A stretch of DNA of 64,000 nucleotides from Sphingomonadales bacterium (GCA_019455285.1 JACFMS010000017.1:1-64000); one strand, 5' to 3'; shown: positions 1-10,077, numbered from the stretch's first letter. The notes: generated by a model not told the origin, from the sequence alone. Program-made: numbers and translations.

Positions 1-33
1 GAATCCAGTTATCCTTCAACGTATTGTATTTCC

Positions 34-78
34 ATGGATTCCCGATCGCGCCGCTTATCGCGGCTTGTCGGGAATGAC
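34..78. repeat. Short intergenic palindromic repeat downstream of glmS
   Basis: The arms ATTCCCGA (38-45) and TCGGGAAT (68-75) are perfect inverted repeats, and the GCCGC/GCGGC arms between them fold as an inner stem. The GGATTCCCG...CGGGAATGAC pattern resembles the small dispersed palindromes common between genes in alphaproteobacteria. It lies 117 bases past the glmS stop and could help end or stabilise the glmU-glmS transcript, although no T-run follows it. No gene is seen in 1-194. Confidence 0.5.
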
Positions 79-194
79 GACTCTAATTTTGAGAATACTG
101 CTTTCGCAGAGGTCTCGTCAAAGGGGGAAGGAAAATAAGCAGGCACGCAGCAGTCCTCCGCCAACTGAGCCGAGGACAGACATACAAACATCCG

Positions 195-2018
<1,824 letters not shown>

Positions 2019-2021
2019 GCT

Positions 2022-3368
2022 CTACCTCTTCCCATCTTTCTTGGCTATTGAGCGCGTGCGAAATTTCGCCGCCCAGCCTTTGATTTCTTTCTGTTCGGCG
2101 CGCGTCACCACCAGCGCATCCGCCTCGACATCCTTGGTGATGGTGCTGCCGGCGCCGACAATGGCGCCCTCGCCGATTGTCACCGGGGCGACGAGCGCGG
2201 TGTTGGAGCCGATGAAGGCGCCGGCGCCGATGTCGGTCTTATATTTGAAAAACCCGTCATAGTTGCAGGTGATGGTGCCGGCCCCGACGTTGGCCCCCGC
2301 CCCCACCCGAGCGTCGCCGATGTAGGTCAAATGATTGACCTTGGCGCCCTCTTCCAGCACCGATTTTTTCACTTCCACGAAGTTGCCGACCTTGGCTTTT
2401 GCACGCAAATCCGCGCCGGGACGCAGCCGGGCGAACGGGCCGATGCTCGCCCCCTCGGCAATGGTCGCGCCTTCCAGATGGCAGAAGGCGTGGATGGTGA
2501 CATTGTCGCCGACGCTGACGCCGGGGCCAAAAATGACATTCGGCTCGACGGTCACATCGCGGCCAAGCTTGGTGTCATAAGAAAAGAACACGGTTTCTGG
2601 CGCGATCAACGTCGCGCCCTCGGCCATGGCGGCGGCGCGGGCGCGGGCCTGAAAGATCGCTTCCGCCTGCGCCAGCTCAGCGCGGGAATTGACGCCAATG
2701 ACTTCCCGTTCGTCGGTTTCCACCACGGCGGCTTTTAAGCCCCGCGCGCGGGCGAGACCAACGATATCGGTCAGATAGTATTCGCCCTTGGCGTTGTCGT
2801 TCTTCACGTGGGCCAAGAGATCAAACAGCAACTTGGCGCTTAACACCATGATGCCGGAATTGCATAAATTGATACGGCGTTCCTCGGCGCTGGCGTCCTT
2901 ATACTCGACAATCGCCTCCAGGCTGCCGTCGGCTGAGATCTTCAAGCGGCCATAGGCCGCCGGATCGGCGGCGCGAAAGCCCAACACCACCAGATCGGCA
3001 TGGGCGCGGACATCGATCATCCGCCGCAGCGTGTCGGCCGTGATCAGCGGCACGTCGCCATAAAGCACCGCCACATCGCCGGTAAAGCCTTTCAGCGCCG
3101 GCGCAGCCTGTTGCACCGCGTGCCCGGTGCCGTGTTGCGGCTCCTGCACCACAAAGGTAGCCCGGTCGCCGATCTGGGCCTCCACCTGAGCCCGCTCAGA
3201 GCCCACCACCACCACCCGCCGGGCGGGGCTGAGGGCGTCGAGCGTCGCCATCACGTGCTCGACCATGGGCCGTCCGGCCACGGGGTGAAGCACCTTGTGG
3301 CGGGCGGATTTCATCCGCGTGCCTTTGCCGGCGGCGAGGATCAGGGCTGCGATGGGGCTTGAGGTCAT
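2022..3368 (-). CDS. glmU: Bifunctional UDP-N-acetylglucosamine pyrophosphorylase / glucosamine-1-phosphate N-acetyltransferase
   Basis: GlmU acetylates glucosamine-1-phosphate and then joins it to UTP, giving UDP-GlcNAc. The N-terminal uridylyltransferase domain carries the signature LILAAGKGTRMKS, with a matching EPQHGTGHAV segment. The C-terminal half is a left-handed beta-helix of hexapeptide repeats with the acetyltransferase segment NFVEVKKS and the conserved HLTYIGDA. An open frame continues upstream to 3488, but the family signature begins only a few residues after the ATG at 3368, and the upstream 40 codons run through an inverted-repeat region, so 3368 is chosen (448 residues). It heads the glmU-glmS operon. 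Confidence 0.97.
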   Translation of the reverse strand: MTSSPIAALILAAGKGTRMKSARHKVLHPVAGRPMVEHVMATLDALSPARRVVVVGSERAQVEAQIGDRATFVVQEPQHGTGHAVQQAAPALKGFTGDVAVLYGDVPLITADTLRRMIDVRAHADLVVLGFRAADPAAYGRLKISADGSLEAIVEYKDASAEERRINLCNSGIMVLSAKLLFDLLAHVKNDNAKGEYYLTDIVGLARARGLKAAVVETDEREVIGVNSRAELAQAEAIFQARARAAAMAEGATLIAPETVFFSYDTKLGRDVTVEPNVIFGPGVSVGDNVTIHAFCHLEGATIAEGASIGPFARLRPGADLRAKAKVGNFVEVKKSVLEEGAKVNHLTYIGDARVGAGANVGAGTITCNYDGFFKYKTDIGAGAFIGSNTALVAPVTIGEGAIVGAGSTITKDVEADALVVTRAEQKEIKGWAAKFRTRSIAKKDGKR

Positions 3369-3446
3369 GTCTCGATTATGTTGTGAGCGCCTTGAAGTTG
3401 TGCCAAAACCTGCCACAAAGGTTCTAAGAATTCCATAATGGTTCGT

Positions 3447-3647
3447 CGTGAAAAAGTCCCACGGTTTCACCTCGGTATACTTTTTCACGGGATCATAATG
3501 CCAAATCCGCCCTTAAGGCGGCTTTGCGGGCGGATTTGAGCTTACTGGAAAAACTTGTTAACGTGGCGCAGGGCCGCCCCAAGCCACGTTAACGCATTGA
3601 TGAAATTGAAAAAAGTACACTGAGCGCCAGCGAAGGACTTTTTTCAA
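3447..3647. repeat. Array of four evenly spaced perfect 11-bp inverted repeats
   Basis: Four hairpin-forming inverted repeats fill the divergent glmU/gph gap. The arms are 3447-3457/3479-3489 (CGTGAAAAAGT and its complement, loop 21), 3502-3512/3528-3538 (CAAATCCGCCC, loop 15), 3557-3567/3583-3593 (GTTAACGTGGC, loop 15) and 3606-3616/3637-3647 (TTGAAAAAAGT, loop 20). Every stem is exactly 11 bp and the centres lie about 52-55 bases apart. The outer two share a TGAAAAA core, while the inner two are GC-rich and unlike each other. Their role is not known: operators, RNA hairpins, or a small palindromic element are all possible. Confidence 0.75.
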
Positions 3648-3677
3648 GATGTGCAATTATAACCCTGTGGCGAATTG

Positions 3678-4370
3678 ATGACCCTCCCCCTGCCCCGCGC
3701 TGTCGTTTTTGATCTTGATGGCACTTTGGTGGATACCGCACCCGACCTGACCTCGGCCCTCAACTGGGTTTTGGAGAGCGAGGGCCGCGAGCCCCTGCCC
3801 GAAATGGACGTCCGCCACATGGTAGGCAGGGGCGGCCGGCATCTCCTGATGCGCGGCCTGGCGGTCAGCGGCGTTACCGCCAGCGAGGCCGAGCTTGACC
3901 TCCTCTTACCCCGCTTTCTCGCCTACTACGGCGACCACGTGGCCGAGCGCAGCACCCTCTTTCCCGGCGTCGAGGCGGCGCTCCTGGCCCTCGCCGGGCA
4001 TGGCGTGCGGCTGGCGGTATGCACCAACAAGCCGATCGGCCTGACCGAGCCGTTGCTGGCGGCCATGGGCATCGACCGGCATTTCCAGGCCATCCTGGGC
4101 GGCGACAGCTTTACCTTTAGGAAGCCCGATCCCCGCCACCTGTTGGAAACCTTGAACCGGCTGGAGGTCGCGGCGGCCGAGGCGATCATGGTCGGCGACA
4201 GCGATAGCGACGTCAAGGCCGCCCGGGGCGCCGGGGTGCCGGTGATCGGCGTCTCCTTCGGCTATACCGAAACGCCGATCCACGAGCTGGGGGTCGATAA
4301 AATCATCGACCATTATGATGAACTGCTGCCGGCCCTCGCCGGGCTGCGGCAAGTGGATATCCGGTCTTGA
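3678..4370 (+). CDS. gph: Phosphoglycolate phosphatase (HAD superfamily)
   Basis: This HAD hydrolase is predicted to remove phosphate from 2-phosphoglycolate in the cytosol. Motif I is VFDLDGTLVDT, with the two catalytic aspartates close to the N-terminus; the cap domain follows. Motif II is the threonine in VCTNKP, motif III the lysine in RKPDPRHLLE, and motif IV is MVGDSDSDVKAA. Its length (230 residues) fits the Gph/CbbZ group. The ATG at 3678 is preferred, with TTG at 3675 directly before it as an alternative. It diverges from glmU across the inverted-repeat array. A related activity, such as pyrophosphatase or another sugar-phosphate phosphatase, cannot be excluded. Confidence 0.9.
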   Translation: MTLPLPRAVVFDLDGTLVDTAPDLTSALNWVLESEGREPLPEMDVRHMVGRGGRHLLMRGLAVSGVTASEAELDLLLPRFLAYYGDHVAERSTLFPGVEAALLALAGHGVRLAVCTNKPIGLTEPLLAAMGIDRHFQAILGGDSFTFRKPDPRHLLETLNRLEVAAAEAIMVGDSDSDVKAARGAGVPVIGVSFGYTETPIHELGVDKIIDHYDELLPALAGLRQVDIRS

Positions 4371-4375
4371 GAATG

Positions 4376-4481
4376 CCACCTCATCCGTCACGCTATCGCG
4401 TGACACCTTCTCCTCGAAGGAGAAGGAAAATCCCCCTCTCCTTTGAGGAGAGGGAGGGCGCGAAGCGCCAGGGTGAGGTGG
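4376..4481. repeat. Compound palindromic intergenic repeat
   Basis: The outer arms CCACCTCA (4376-4383) and TGAGGTGG (4474-4481) enclose three further stems: GTCACGC/GCGTGAC (4387-4404), CCTTCTCC/GGAGAAGG (about 4407-4427) and CCCTCTCC/GGAGAGGG (about 4433-4455). This nested design, with CTCATCC and TCTCC..GGAGA motifs, matches dispersed palindromic elements widespread in alphaproteobacterial intergenic regions. It lies between the convergent ends of gph and the nucleotidyltransferase gene. Confidence 0.7.
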
Positions 4482-4489
4482 CCTGATGG

Positions 4490-4507
4490 CTAGGGTCTTG
4501 ACCCTAG
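4490..4507. terminator. Possible bidirectional hairpin between convergent genes
   Basis: CTAGGGTC and GACCCTAG form a tight inverted repeat that overlaps the stop codon of the minus-strand nucleotidyltransferase gene. There is no T-run, so intrinsic termination is uncertain. Confidence 0.3.
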
Positions 4508-5569
4508 GGTTCGCCTCCAAACCTTGACGCCCAAGTGCCGGGCCAGCATCAGGGGCGGCATGCGGAGCCAATGGGAGCGGATATATAAAAGCTCCCCCGC
4601 CACCGCCGCGCCGGCTGCGCGGTCGAAGAGATGGGGCGGGATCAAGGCGGCGCGCACACACCAATCCATCACCCACCGCAACGGCGGCCAAGGCAGGGCG
4701 CGACGGGCGTCCGTCAGCACCTCCGCCGGCACCGGAGCCGCCAACAGATCGTGGGCGTAGCTGAGCGAATAGGCTAACGGCCGGGTAAGCCCCAACTCTT
4801 CGGCGCGGGCCTTCAGACGCTGCCAGAAGGCTGCATCACGGCCAAATTCCGCAATCAAGTCGCGCTGGTCGACGAGATCGCGCAAGCCGCCCCGAAGCTC
4901 GCCGTCGGCAAATAGATGCGCGGCGCTGTGCAAGAGAAGATCGGTATCGGAAAACACCGCGAAGCGCTCGTCGATCATGCGAGCATTGGCCAGGAGCTTC
5001 GCCGGGTCGGGCTTGTAGCGGCTGGTGGGCGGCAAAATGGTGTGATGGATGTCGATCACCGCGTTGCGCTCAGGGTGGCGCAACGGCGGCAGCTCATGCA
5101 TCCAGTCTCGATAATACTGCTGATCATAGTTGCTGCTTTTCACCTGCTGCCAGCCGGCGGCCATCAGCGTCGCCTCCAGCCATTGCAGGCTGTCGCGGCC
5201 AACCATGACGTCGATATCGGAGCTGACGCGGCCGGCGGCGCAGGGCAGCCCGGCGGCGACGTAGGCCGCGCCTTTCAGGAGTACGATCTTGATGTCGGAG
5301 CCAAGCGTCGCCCGCCGCACCCGGTCCATCTCCCACAGCAGCCGGGTGCGGCTCATCTCGGCGACTCGCCGCGCCCCGATCAACTGGTCACGCACGCCAG
5401 CAGCAAGACTGTCAAGGAGGCCATAGCGCTCGGCATCCGCCGCCACTCGGCCAAGGAGGCCGCAGGCCCGGGCCAAATAGAGCACTTGCGACCAGGCGTC
5501 CGCCGACAGTCCAGCCTGACGGGCGGGGTTTTTCAACACCGTCAACAGCAGTCGCGCGCCCTCCCTCAT
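4490..5569 (-). CDS. Nucleotidyltransferase family protein of an HPr-rel-A type operon
   Basis: The protein (359 residues) resembles the NTP_transf_5 group of uncharacterised nucleotidyltransferases. The core signature is visible: LLKGAAY near residues 97-103, then R114 and SSDIDVMV, with D118 and D120 as likely metal ligands. It is the last gene of a four-gene minus-strand operon; its ATG overlaps the stop of the HprK-like gene by 4 bases, which suggests translational coupling. Proteins of this kind recur beside HprK-related kinase A and a PqqD-like protein. What is nucleotidylated is not known: the kinase, the small secreted protein of the operon, or a sugar are all conceivable. Confidence 0.8.
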   Translation of the reverse strand: MREGARLLLTVLKNPARQAGLSADAWSQVLYLARACGLLGRVAADAERYGLLDSLAAGVRDQLIGARRVAEMSRTRLLWEMDRVRRATLGSDIKIVLLKGAAYVAAGLPCAAGRVSSDIDVMVGRDSLQWLEATLMAAGWQQVKSSNYDQQYYRDWMHELPPLRHPERNAVIDIHHTILPPTSRYKPDPAKLLANARMIDERFAVFSDTDLLLHSAAHLFADGELRGGLRDLVDQRDLIAEFGRDAAFWQRLKARAEELGLTRPLAYSLSYAHDLLAAPVPAEVLTDARRALPWPPLRWVMDWCVRAALIPPHLFDRAAGAAVAGELLYIRSHWLRMPPLMLARHLGVKVWRRTLGSRP

Positions 5570-6492
5570 GGCGCGTGCTCCATCAGGTCGGAAACCATGC
5601 GGATCGCCTGATCGAGGGAGCGGTAAATGAGGCGAAAAGAGCGGCAGCGGTCGGTCAGCGCCGCCAAAGTGCGAAACGCCGTCTCGCCTAAGCGGTCGCA
5701 GTTGACCGCCGCGCCGCGCACCATGGCGAAGGCCTCGTGCTTGGGCAGTTCAATGACCTGGGATTTGGCGTTGGGGTTATAGTTCGGATAGAGGATCAAG
5801 GACGCCGGCGCGGTTTCCGCCATGCGCTCCAGGGCGTCGCGAGGCGGCTTGAGGTAGCGGATGGTGCCTTTCGGCGTCTCGTGCAGAGGCCGGCTTAAGC
5901 GCTCGGGCATCACCCGTTCGGCCAGCACAGGGATCGATTCATTCTTCAAGGAGATGGGTCGGGGGTGGGGATGGAAAGCCAGGGTGTCGGGGTCAAGTAG
6001 CCCGAACTCGTCGGTAAAAAACCGCCAACCGGACAGCGACAGGCCGGCGGTCAGCGTGCTTTTGCCGATGCCCGAGGCGCCGGGCATGAGGATTGCCTTG
6101 CCGTCCCGCTCCACCAGCCCGGCATGAAACATCAAAAAACGGTCGCTGGAGGTGGCGACCAGCCAATTGAGGCCCATTTCCATAGCCAACATGCCCAAGT
6201 CCCCCGGCAGCGGCACGAAGGGCGTGTGGGCGAAGCCGGCGTCCGCCATCAGCTTGGGCCGGACCCAGCGGCGCAGCGGCGAGGTGGCGCGCACCTGAAG
6301 ATGAAAAGTCGTCGCTTCCGCCTCGCTGGCCAGGGGAAAGCCTTCGTACGTTTCGAGGAAATCATGGCGAAGGCGGGAAAACGGCGTGCGCACGTGGGCG
6401 ACAAACGGCCCAACGCGAAAGCGCAAGCCCTCACGTCTCAGCGCCCGGAAGTGCTCAGGCAATCGGGTGATGTCGCGAACGTCCCGCCCCAT
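5566..6492 (-). CDS. HprK-related kinase A
   Basis: This 308-residue cytosolic protein carries a P-loop, GASGIGKST at about 138-146, preceded by the conserved FHAG histidine region (H123) and followed by a TDEFGLL acidic motif near 160. This is the layout of the HPr kinase/phosphorylase C-terminal domain. The N-terminal 100 residues lack the normal HPrK regulatory domain. The match is to the 'HprK-related kinase A' group, which always travels with a PqqD-like protein and a nucleotidyltransferase. The target is unlikely to be HPr itself. The gene overlaps the downstream nucleotidyltransferase gene by 4 bases and follows the PqqD-like gene by 18 bases. Confidence 0.88.
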   Translation of the reverse strand: MGRDVRDITRLPEHFRALRREGLRFRVGPFVAHVRTPFSRLRHDFLETYEGFPLASEAEATTFHLQVRATSPLRRWVRPKLMADAGFAHTPFVPLPGDLGMLAMEMGLNWLVATSSDRFLMFHAGLVERDGKAILMPGASGIGKSTLTAGLSLSGWRFFTDEFGLLDPDTLAFHPHPRPISLKNESIPVLAERVMPERLSRPLHETPKGTIRYLKPPRDALERMAETAPASLILYPNYNPNAKSQVIELPKHEAFAMVRGAAVNCDRLGETAFRTLAALTDRCRSFRLIYRSLDQAIRMVSDLMEHAP

Positions 6493-6510
6493 GCCTTGTC
6501 GGTACTCGGC

Positions 6511-6852
6511 TTAATGGATGGTGACAAGCGGGAAGATGAGGCCTAAGCGGTCAAATTCCGCCACGATGGCTTCGACCTTGGGCGCCACTTCTACCTCCGG
6601 AGCCTCCAGCAACTCAGCCAGCGCCGTGGTTAAGGCCGATGCCGTGCGCGGGCTTTCCACCAATAGCGACAGCGCCTCATGGGCCAGAGCGTCGACCACA
6701 TGGGTATCGCCGGAGCGGGCGTTGAACACTACCGCCACTGCGCCAAGGTCATGCCATAAGAGCCGCTCGGGCGACGGCACCGTCCAAATGGAAAGCGGGC
6801 CGCCAGAGGGCCCGCTTTGCTGCCTATCGTCGGCCTTGGACACCGCCGTCAC
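6511..6852 (-). CDS. PqqD-like peptide chaperone (HPr-rel-A system)
   Basis: The protein has 113 residues. From about residue 30 on it shows the PqqD/RRE pattern, with a beta strand region (VAVVFNARSGDTHVVDALAH) followed by a helical segment ending LGLIFP. PqqD-type domains bind leader peptides in ribosomal peptide modification systems, so here the domain may present the small protein encoded directly upstream to the kinase or nucleotidyltransferase. The start codon overlaps the stop of that upstream gene by 4 bases (ATGA). The family match is to the HPr-rel-A PqqD proteins; the binding partner is inferred from gene order only. Confidence 0.82.
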   Translation of the reverse strand: MTAVSKADDRQQSGPSGGPLSIWTVPSPERLLWHDLGAVAVVFNARSGDTHVVDALAHEALSLLVESPRTASALTTALAELLEAPEVEVAPKVEAIVAEFDRLGLIFPLVTIH

Positions 6853-7271
6853 CCCGTGGGCAATCCGTTGATGGAAGCGAGACAGGTCTGGCCGATATTG
6901 TTGTTATAGACGAGCGCCCGCAGGCTATCGCTGTCAAGCTGGCCGTCGGCCACGTCGCCAGAACCTTTCGAGATGAAAATCGATTGGTAATTTTCATACC
7001 AAGGGTCGTTCTTTTTCGGTTTATCGACGCCGTCTTTGAGGATCGGCTCAAAATTCTCATCGACCTTGATGATCGCGCCGGGAATCGGCAGGTCGCCTTG
7101 CTGAATAAGGCAGCCGGCGGACACCGCCCAGGCCGAGGTCGAGCGAAACGTAAGGATCAGCGGCGCGCCAACGGCTCCAATCTTCAACAGACGGCGGCGC
7201 GTTTCACGCGCGTCGTTGGCCGCTTCGACCAGGTTATTTTCCATCGCTTTTTCCTGCTCTTTCAGGTTCAT
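6849..7271 (-). CDS. Small Tat-signal-like protein, candidate substrate of the HPr-rel-A operon
   Basis: This 140-residue protein has no family assigned with confidence. Near residues 23-30 it has TRRRLLKIG, close to the twin-arginine consensus (S/T-R-R-x-F-L-K). A hydrophobic stretch (GAPLILT) follows and ends at STSAWA, a plausible signal-peptidase site. The mature part is short and soluble, with two cysteines (in SAGCL and QTCLA) and a charged KKND segment. It is first in the operon and overlaps the PqqD-like gene by 4 bases. A GGAG lies 7 bases before the chosen ATG; a second ATG nine codons in also has an AGGA. A role as modified, exported substrate is inference. Confidence 0.7.
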   Translation of the reverse strand: MNLKEQEKAMENNLVEAANDARETRRRLLKIGAVGAPLILTFRSTSAWAVSAGCLIQQGDLPIPGAIIKVDENFEPILKDGVDKPKKNDPWYENYQSIFISKGSGDVADGQLDSDSLRALVYNNNIGQTCLASINGLPTG

Positions 7272-7574
7272 ACGCTACTCCGACAAGCCTAATGCAACCT
7301 TATCACGCCCACGGTCAATGCGGCATTAATTCCGCCGCCGACCGTTTTATGCCAGAGACTTCATAAAACATTCTAGCAAGATTTAAGCCAGAAGTAATTT
7401 TATCATTAAAATCAATGTATTAATAAATTTGCGCTTCGGGCATTTGCTCGCCGGCGTAAAAAATTCCGACACTTGAAATCTGGATTGATGGCCAGAAAAC
7501 GACGACAAAAAACCGTAACATATCACCGCCATTGCTTGTAAAACTAAGAAGCGCACAGCGAGACGGGCAGGCGG
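7272..7574. other. AT-rich divergent intergenic region
   Basis: No gene is seen here. The stretch separates the minus-strand HPr-rel-A operon from plus-strand phoR and must hold promoters for both. GTTTTATG (7344-7351) and CATAAAAC (7362-7369) form a perfect 8-bp inverted repeat with a 10-base gap, placed about 75-100 bases upstream of the small-protein start; it looks like an operator. Base composition is clearly more AT-rich than the flanking genes. Confidence 0.5.
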
Positions 7575-8876
7575 ATGCGGCAGGAAGACCCCGATATCGA
7601 CTATATCCGGATAGCGGCCACCGCTTTACCGGTGCTGCTGGCGATCCTGATTTTAAGCGCCTTGGCGCATGTTGACCGGACCGCCATGGTGGCGCTGTGG
7701 GCAACGGCGGCGATTTCCCTTCTATGGCTTCTGGCGCGCTATCGGGCCGACATCCTACGGGAACGCCGGCGCCTCCGCATCAGCGCCGGCGTGCGCGAGC
7801 GCGGCGGCGTGGCGCCGCGAGCGCTCACCCGCCTCGTCGAAGGGATGGCTGATCCGCTTCTCCTGTTGGATATGAAACAGCGGGTCATCCATGCCAATCG
7901 CGCCGCCCGCGCGCTGTTGGGTGAAACCGTCGTCGGCAAGGACATTTCCTTCTATATGCGCCACCCGGCCGCCCTCGACGCCCTTGACGCCGCCATCGCC
8001 ACGGGAGAGGCGGCGGAGCGGGAGTTCACCCTCCTCGACCCGGTGGAGCGGACTTGCATGATGCGCGCCAGCATCATCGAGGCTGGCGAGGAGGATACGC
8101 TAGAGCGTTTTGTCCTGGCGTCGATCTTTGATCTGACGAAAATGAAACGGGCGGAAAAAATGCGTGCCGATTTCGTCGCCAACGCCAGCCACGAATTGCG
8201 CACGCCCTTAGCCGCCATCATCGGTTTTATCGAGACCCTGGCCGGGCCGGCGGCCAATGATGCCGAGGCCCGCCGGCGGTTCTTGGCCATCATGGGCGAA
8301 GAGGCGGCCCGCATGCTGCGCCTTATTGAAGATTTGCTATCCCTGTCGCGCATCGAAATGGATGAGCACCTGCCGCCCAGCGGCGCGGTTGATCTGGCGC
8401 CGCTTTTAGAGAACATCGTCGACACCATGGCGCCGCGCGGCAAAAAGGATGCGCCGGAAATCCGCCTGTCGCTTGCCGAGGCACTGCCGCCGGTGCGGGC
8501 TGACCGCGACCAATTGGTTCAGGTCTTTCAAAATCTGATCGACAACGCCATCAAATACAGCCGCGCCGGCACGCCGGTGGACATCACCGCGCAGCTGGTG
8601 GAGCGCCTCCCCGGACGCTCGGAGGGCGGCGTCGCCGTGACCGTCTTCAACCAGGGCGAGGCCATTCCCCCTGAGCACATCCCACGCCTGACTGAACGGT
8701 TCTACCGGGTGGACAGCGCCCGCTCGCGCAAGCTCGGCGGCACCGGCCTGGGGCTTGCCATCGTCAAGCACATCGTTTCCCGCCACCGGGGAACCCTAAC
8801 CATTGATAGTGCGCCAGATCAGGGTACGACGGTGACGGTCCATCTGCCCTCCATTGCCGTCGCGTCTCTAGCGTAA
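7575..8876 (+). CDS. phoR: Phosphate regulon sensor histidine kinase PhoR
   Basis: PhoR senses the state of the Pst transporter through PhoU and phosphorylates PhoB. The 433-residue protein has two N-terminal membrane helices (about 12-31 and 37-53), a PAS domain (about 85-185), a dimerisation/phosphoacceptor domain with NASHELRTPL (phospho-accepting H206), and an ATPase domain with N, G1 and G2 boxes (NLIDNAIKYS and GGTGLGLAIVKHI). It directly precedes pstS on the same strand, while phoB stands at the far end of the block. The short N-terminus without a periplasmic loop is typical for PhoR and favours this identity over other histidine kinases. Confidence 0.93.
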   Translation: MRQEDPDIDYIRIAATALPVLLAILILSALAHVDRTAMVALWATAAISLLWLLARYRADILRERRRLRISAGVRERGGVAPRALTRLVEGMADPLLLLDMKQRVIHANRAARALLGETVVGKDISFYMRHPAALDALDAAIATGEAAEREFTLLDPVERTCMMRASIIEAGEEDTLERFVLASIFDLTKMKRAEKMRADFVANASHELRTPLAAIIGFIETLAGPAANDAEARRRFLAIMGEEAARMLRLIEDLLSLSRIEMDEHLPPSGAVDLAPLLENIVDTMAPRGKKDAPEIRLSLAEALPPVRADRDQLVQVFQNLIDNAIKYSRAGTPVDITAQLVERLPGRSEGGVAVTVFNQGEAIPPEHIPRLTERFYRVDSARSRKLGGTGLGLAIVKHIVSRHRGTLTIDSAPDQGTTVTVHLPSIAVASLA

Positions 8877-8881
8877 CAAAA

Positions 8882-8899
8882 CTGTCACAAGACTGTCGT
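8882..8899 (+). promoter_or_regulatory. Pho box (PhoB binding site) before pstS
   Basis: CTGTCAC (8882-8888) and CTGTCGT (8893-8899) are direct repeats whose starts are 11 bases apart, matching the PhoB consensus of two CTGTCAT half-sites one helical turn apart. The site begins 6 bases after the phoR stop and about 110 bases before the pstS start, so pstSCAB-phoU-phoB should be induced by phosphate starvation. Confidence 0.85.
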
Positions 8900-9009
8900 A
8901 ATTGAGTCATTGCCCGCGCCTAGGGTCCGATCGTCGGCAGGAGGCCGCCATGGGCAGCGCTCAGGAGGTCTCCCTTGAGCCGCAGAATATGAAAGACGGA
9001 GAATTTAAC

Positions 9010-10047
9010 GTGTTGAAACATTCTCTCATCGTGGCGTTCGGCGTAGGCGTCGCCGCCATGGCTTGGACGGGCGAAGCGGCGGCCCGCGACCAAATCCGCG
9101 TCGTCGGCTCGTCTACGGTATTTCCTTATAGCCAAGCGGTTGCCGAGGAATTCGGCAATGCAACCGGCAATGTCGCGCCTGTCGTCGAGTCGACGGGCAC
9201 CGGCGGCGGCATGAAGATTTTCTGCCAGGGCATCGGCCCGGCCCATCCGGACGCCACCGGCGCTTCCCGCGCCATGAAGAAGTCGGAATGGGATGAGTGC
9301 GCTAAAAACGGCGTCACTAATATTTCCGAGGCCATGATCGGCTATGATGGCTTGTCCGTCGCCCACTCGCGCAAGGGCAAGGCCATGGATCTGACAAAGC
9401 GACAGCTTTATCTGGCGTTGGCGGCCGAAGTGCCGATCAAGGGCAAGCTGGTGGCCAACCCGTACAAGACCTGGAATCAAATCGACGCCAAGCTGCCCAA
9501 CATGGCCATCCGCGTCTATGGCCCGCCGCCCACCTCAGGCACCCGCGACGCTTTCGTCGAACTGGTCATGGAAGAAGGCTGCAAGGGCTTTGCTGAAATC
9601 AAGGCCCTGGATAAGGACAAGGCCAAGGAAGTCTGCGCCCGCATGCGTCAGGATGGACTGTTCATCGAGGCCGGAGAGAATGACAATCTGATCGTGCAGC
9701 GACTGAACAGCGATCCGACGGCGCTTGGCATCTTCGGGTATTCGTTCCTTTATGAGAACCAGGACAGTCTGTCGGCAGTAACCATTGCCGGCGTAGCGCC
9801 GACCTTTGAGACCATCGCCGATGGCAGCTACGGCATTTCCCGCCCCATCTTCATGTACTTCAAGAACGCTCACCGCCAGGCGATCAAGGGCTTTAATGAA
9901 TTCATCGCCGAGTATGTGAGCGATGCGGCGCTGGGAGCTGACGGCTATCTGCATGAGCGCGGCTTGGTGCCGCTGCCGGACGCCAAGCGCGCTGTGGTGC
10001 AAAAGGCGATGCTGCAAGCAAAGCCCATGGCGGCGCCGGTAAAGTAG
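9010..10047 (+). CDS. pstS: Phosphate ABC transporter, periplasmic substrate-binding protein
   Basis: PstS binds phosphate in the periplasm and delivers it to PstCA. The signal peptide follows the chosen GTG start (LKHSLIVAFGVGVAAM..., cleavage near GEAAA). The mature protein opens with IRVVGSSTVFPYS, the phosphate-binding serine/threonine segment, and contains ESTGTGGGMKIFCQG, the characteristic second loop. GGAG lies 8 bases upstream of GTG 9010. In-frame ATG codons at 8989 and further upstream would add residues ahead of the signal peptide and are less likely. It belongs to the PstS group that binds phosphate in alphaproteobacterial Pst systems with long PstC and PstA subunits. Confidence 0.93.
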   Translation: MLKHSLIVAFGVGVAAMAWTGEAAARDQIRVVGSSTVFPYSQAVAEEFGNATGNVAPVVESTGTGGGMKIFCQGIGPAHPDATGASRAMKKSEWDECAKNGVTNISEAMIGYDGLSVAHSRKGKAMDLTKRQLYLALAAEVPIKGKLVANPYKTWNQIDAKLPNMAIRVYGPPPTSGTRDAFVELVMEEGCKGFAEIKALDKDKAKEVCARMRQDGLFIEAGENDNLIVQRLNSDPTALGIFGYSFLYENQDSLSAVTIAGVAPTFETIADGSYGISRPIFMYFKNAHRQAIKGFNEFIAEYVSDAALGADGYLHERGLVPLPDAKRAVVQKAMLQAKPMAAPVK

Positions 10048-10077
10048 TAGGGTTGATTTAACATCGACATGTATGCA

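Noticed and set aside
3369-3488. 40-codon N-terminal extension of glmU
   Set aside because: The family signature begins right after ATG 3368, and the extension covers an inverted-repeat region, so it is non-coding.
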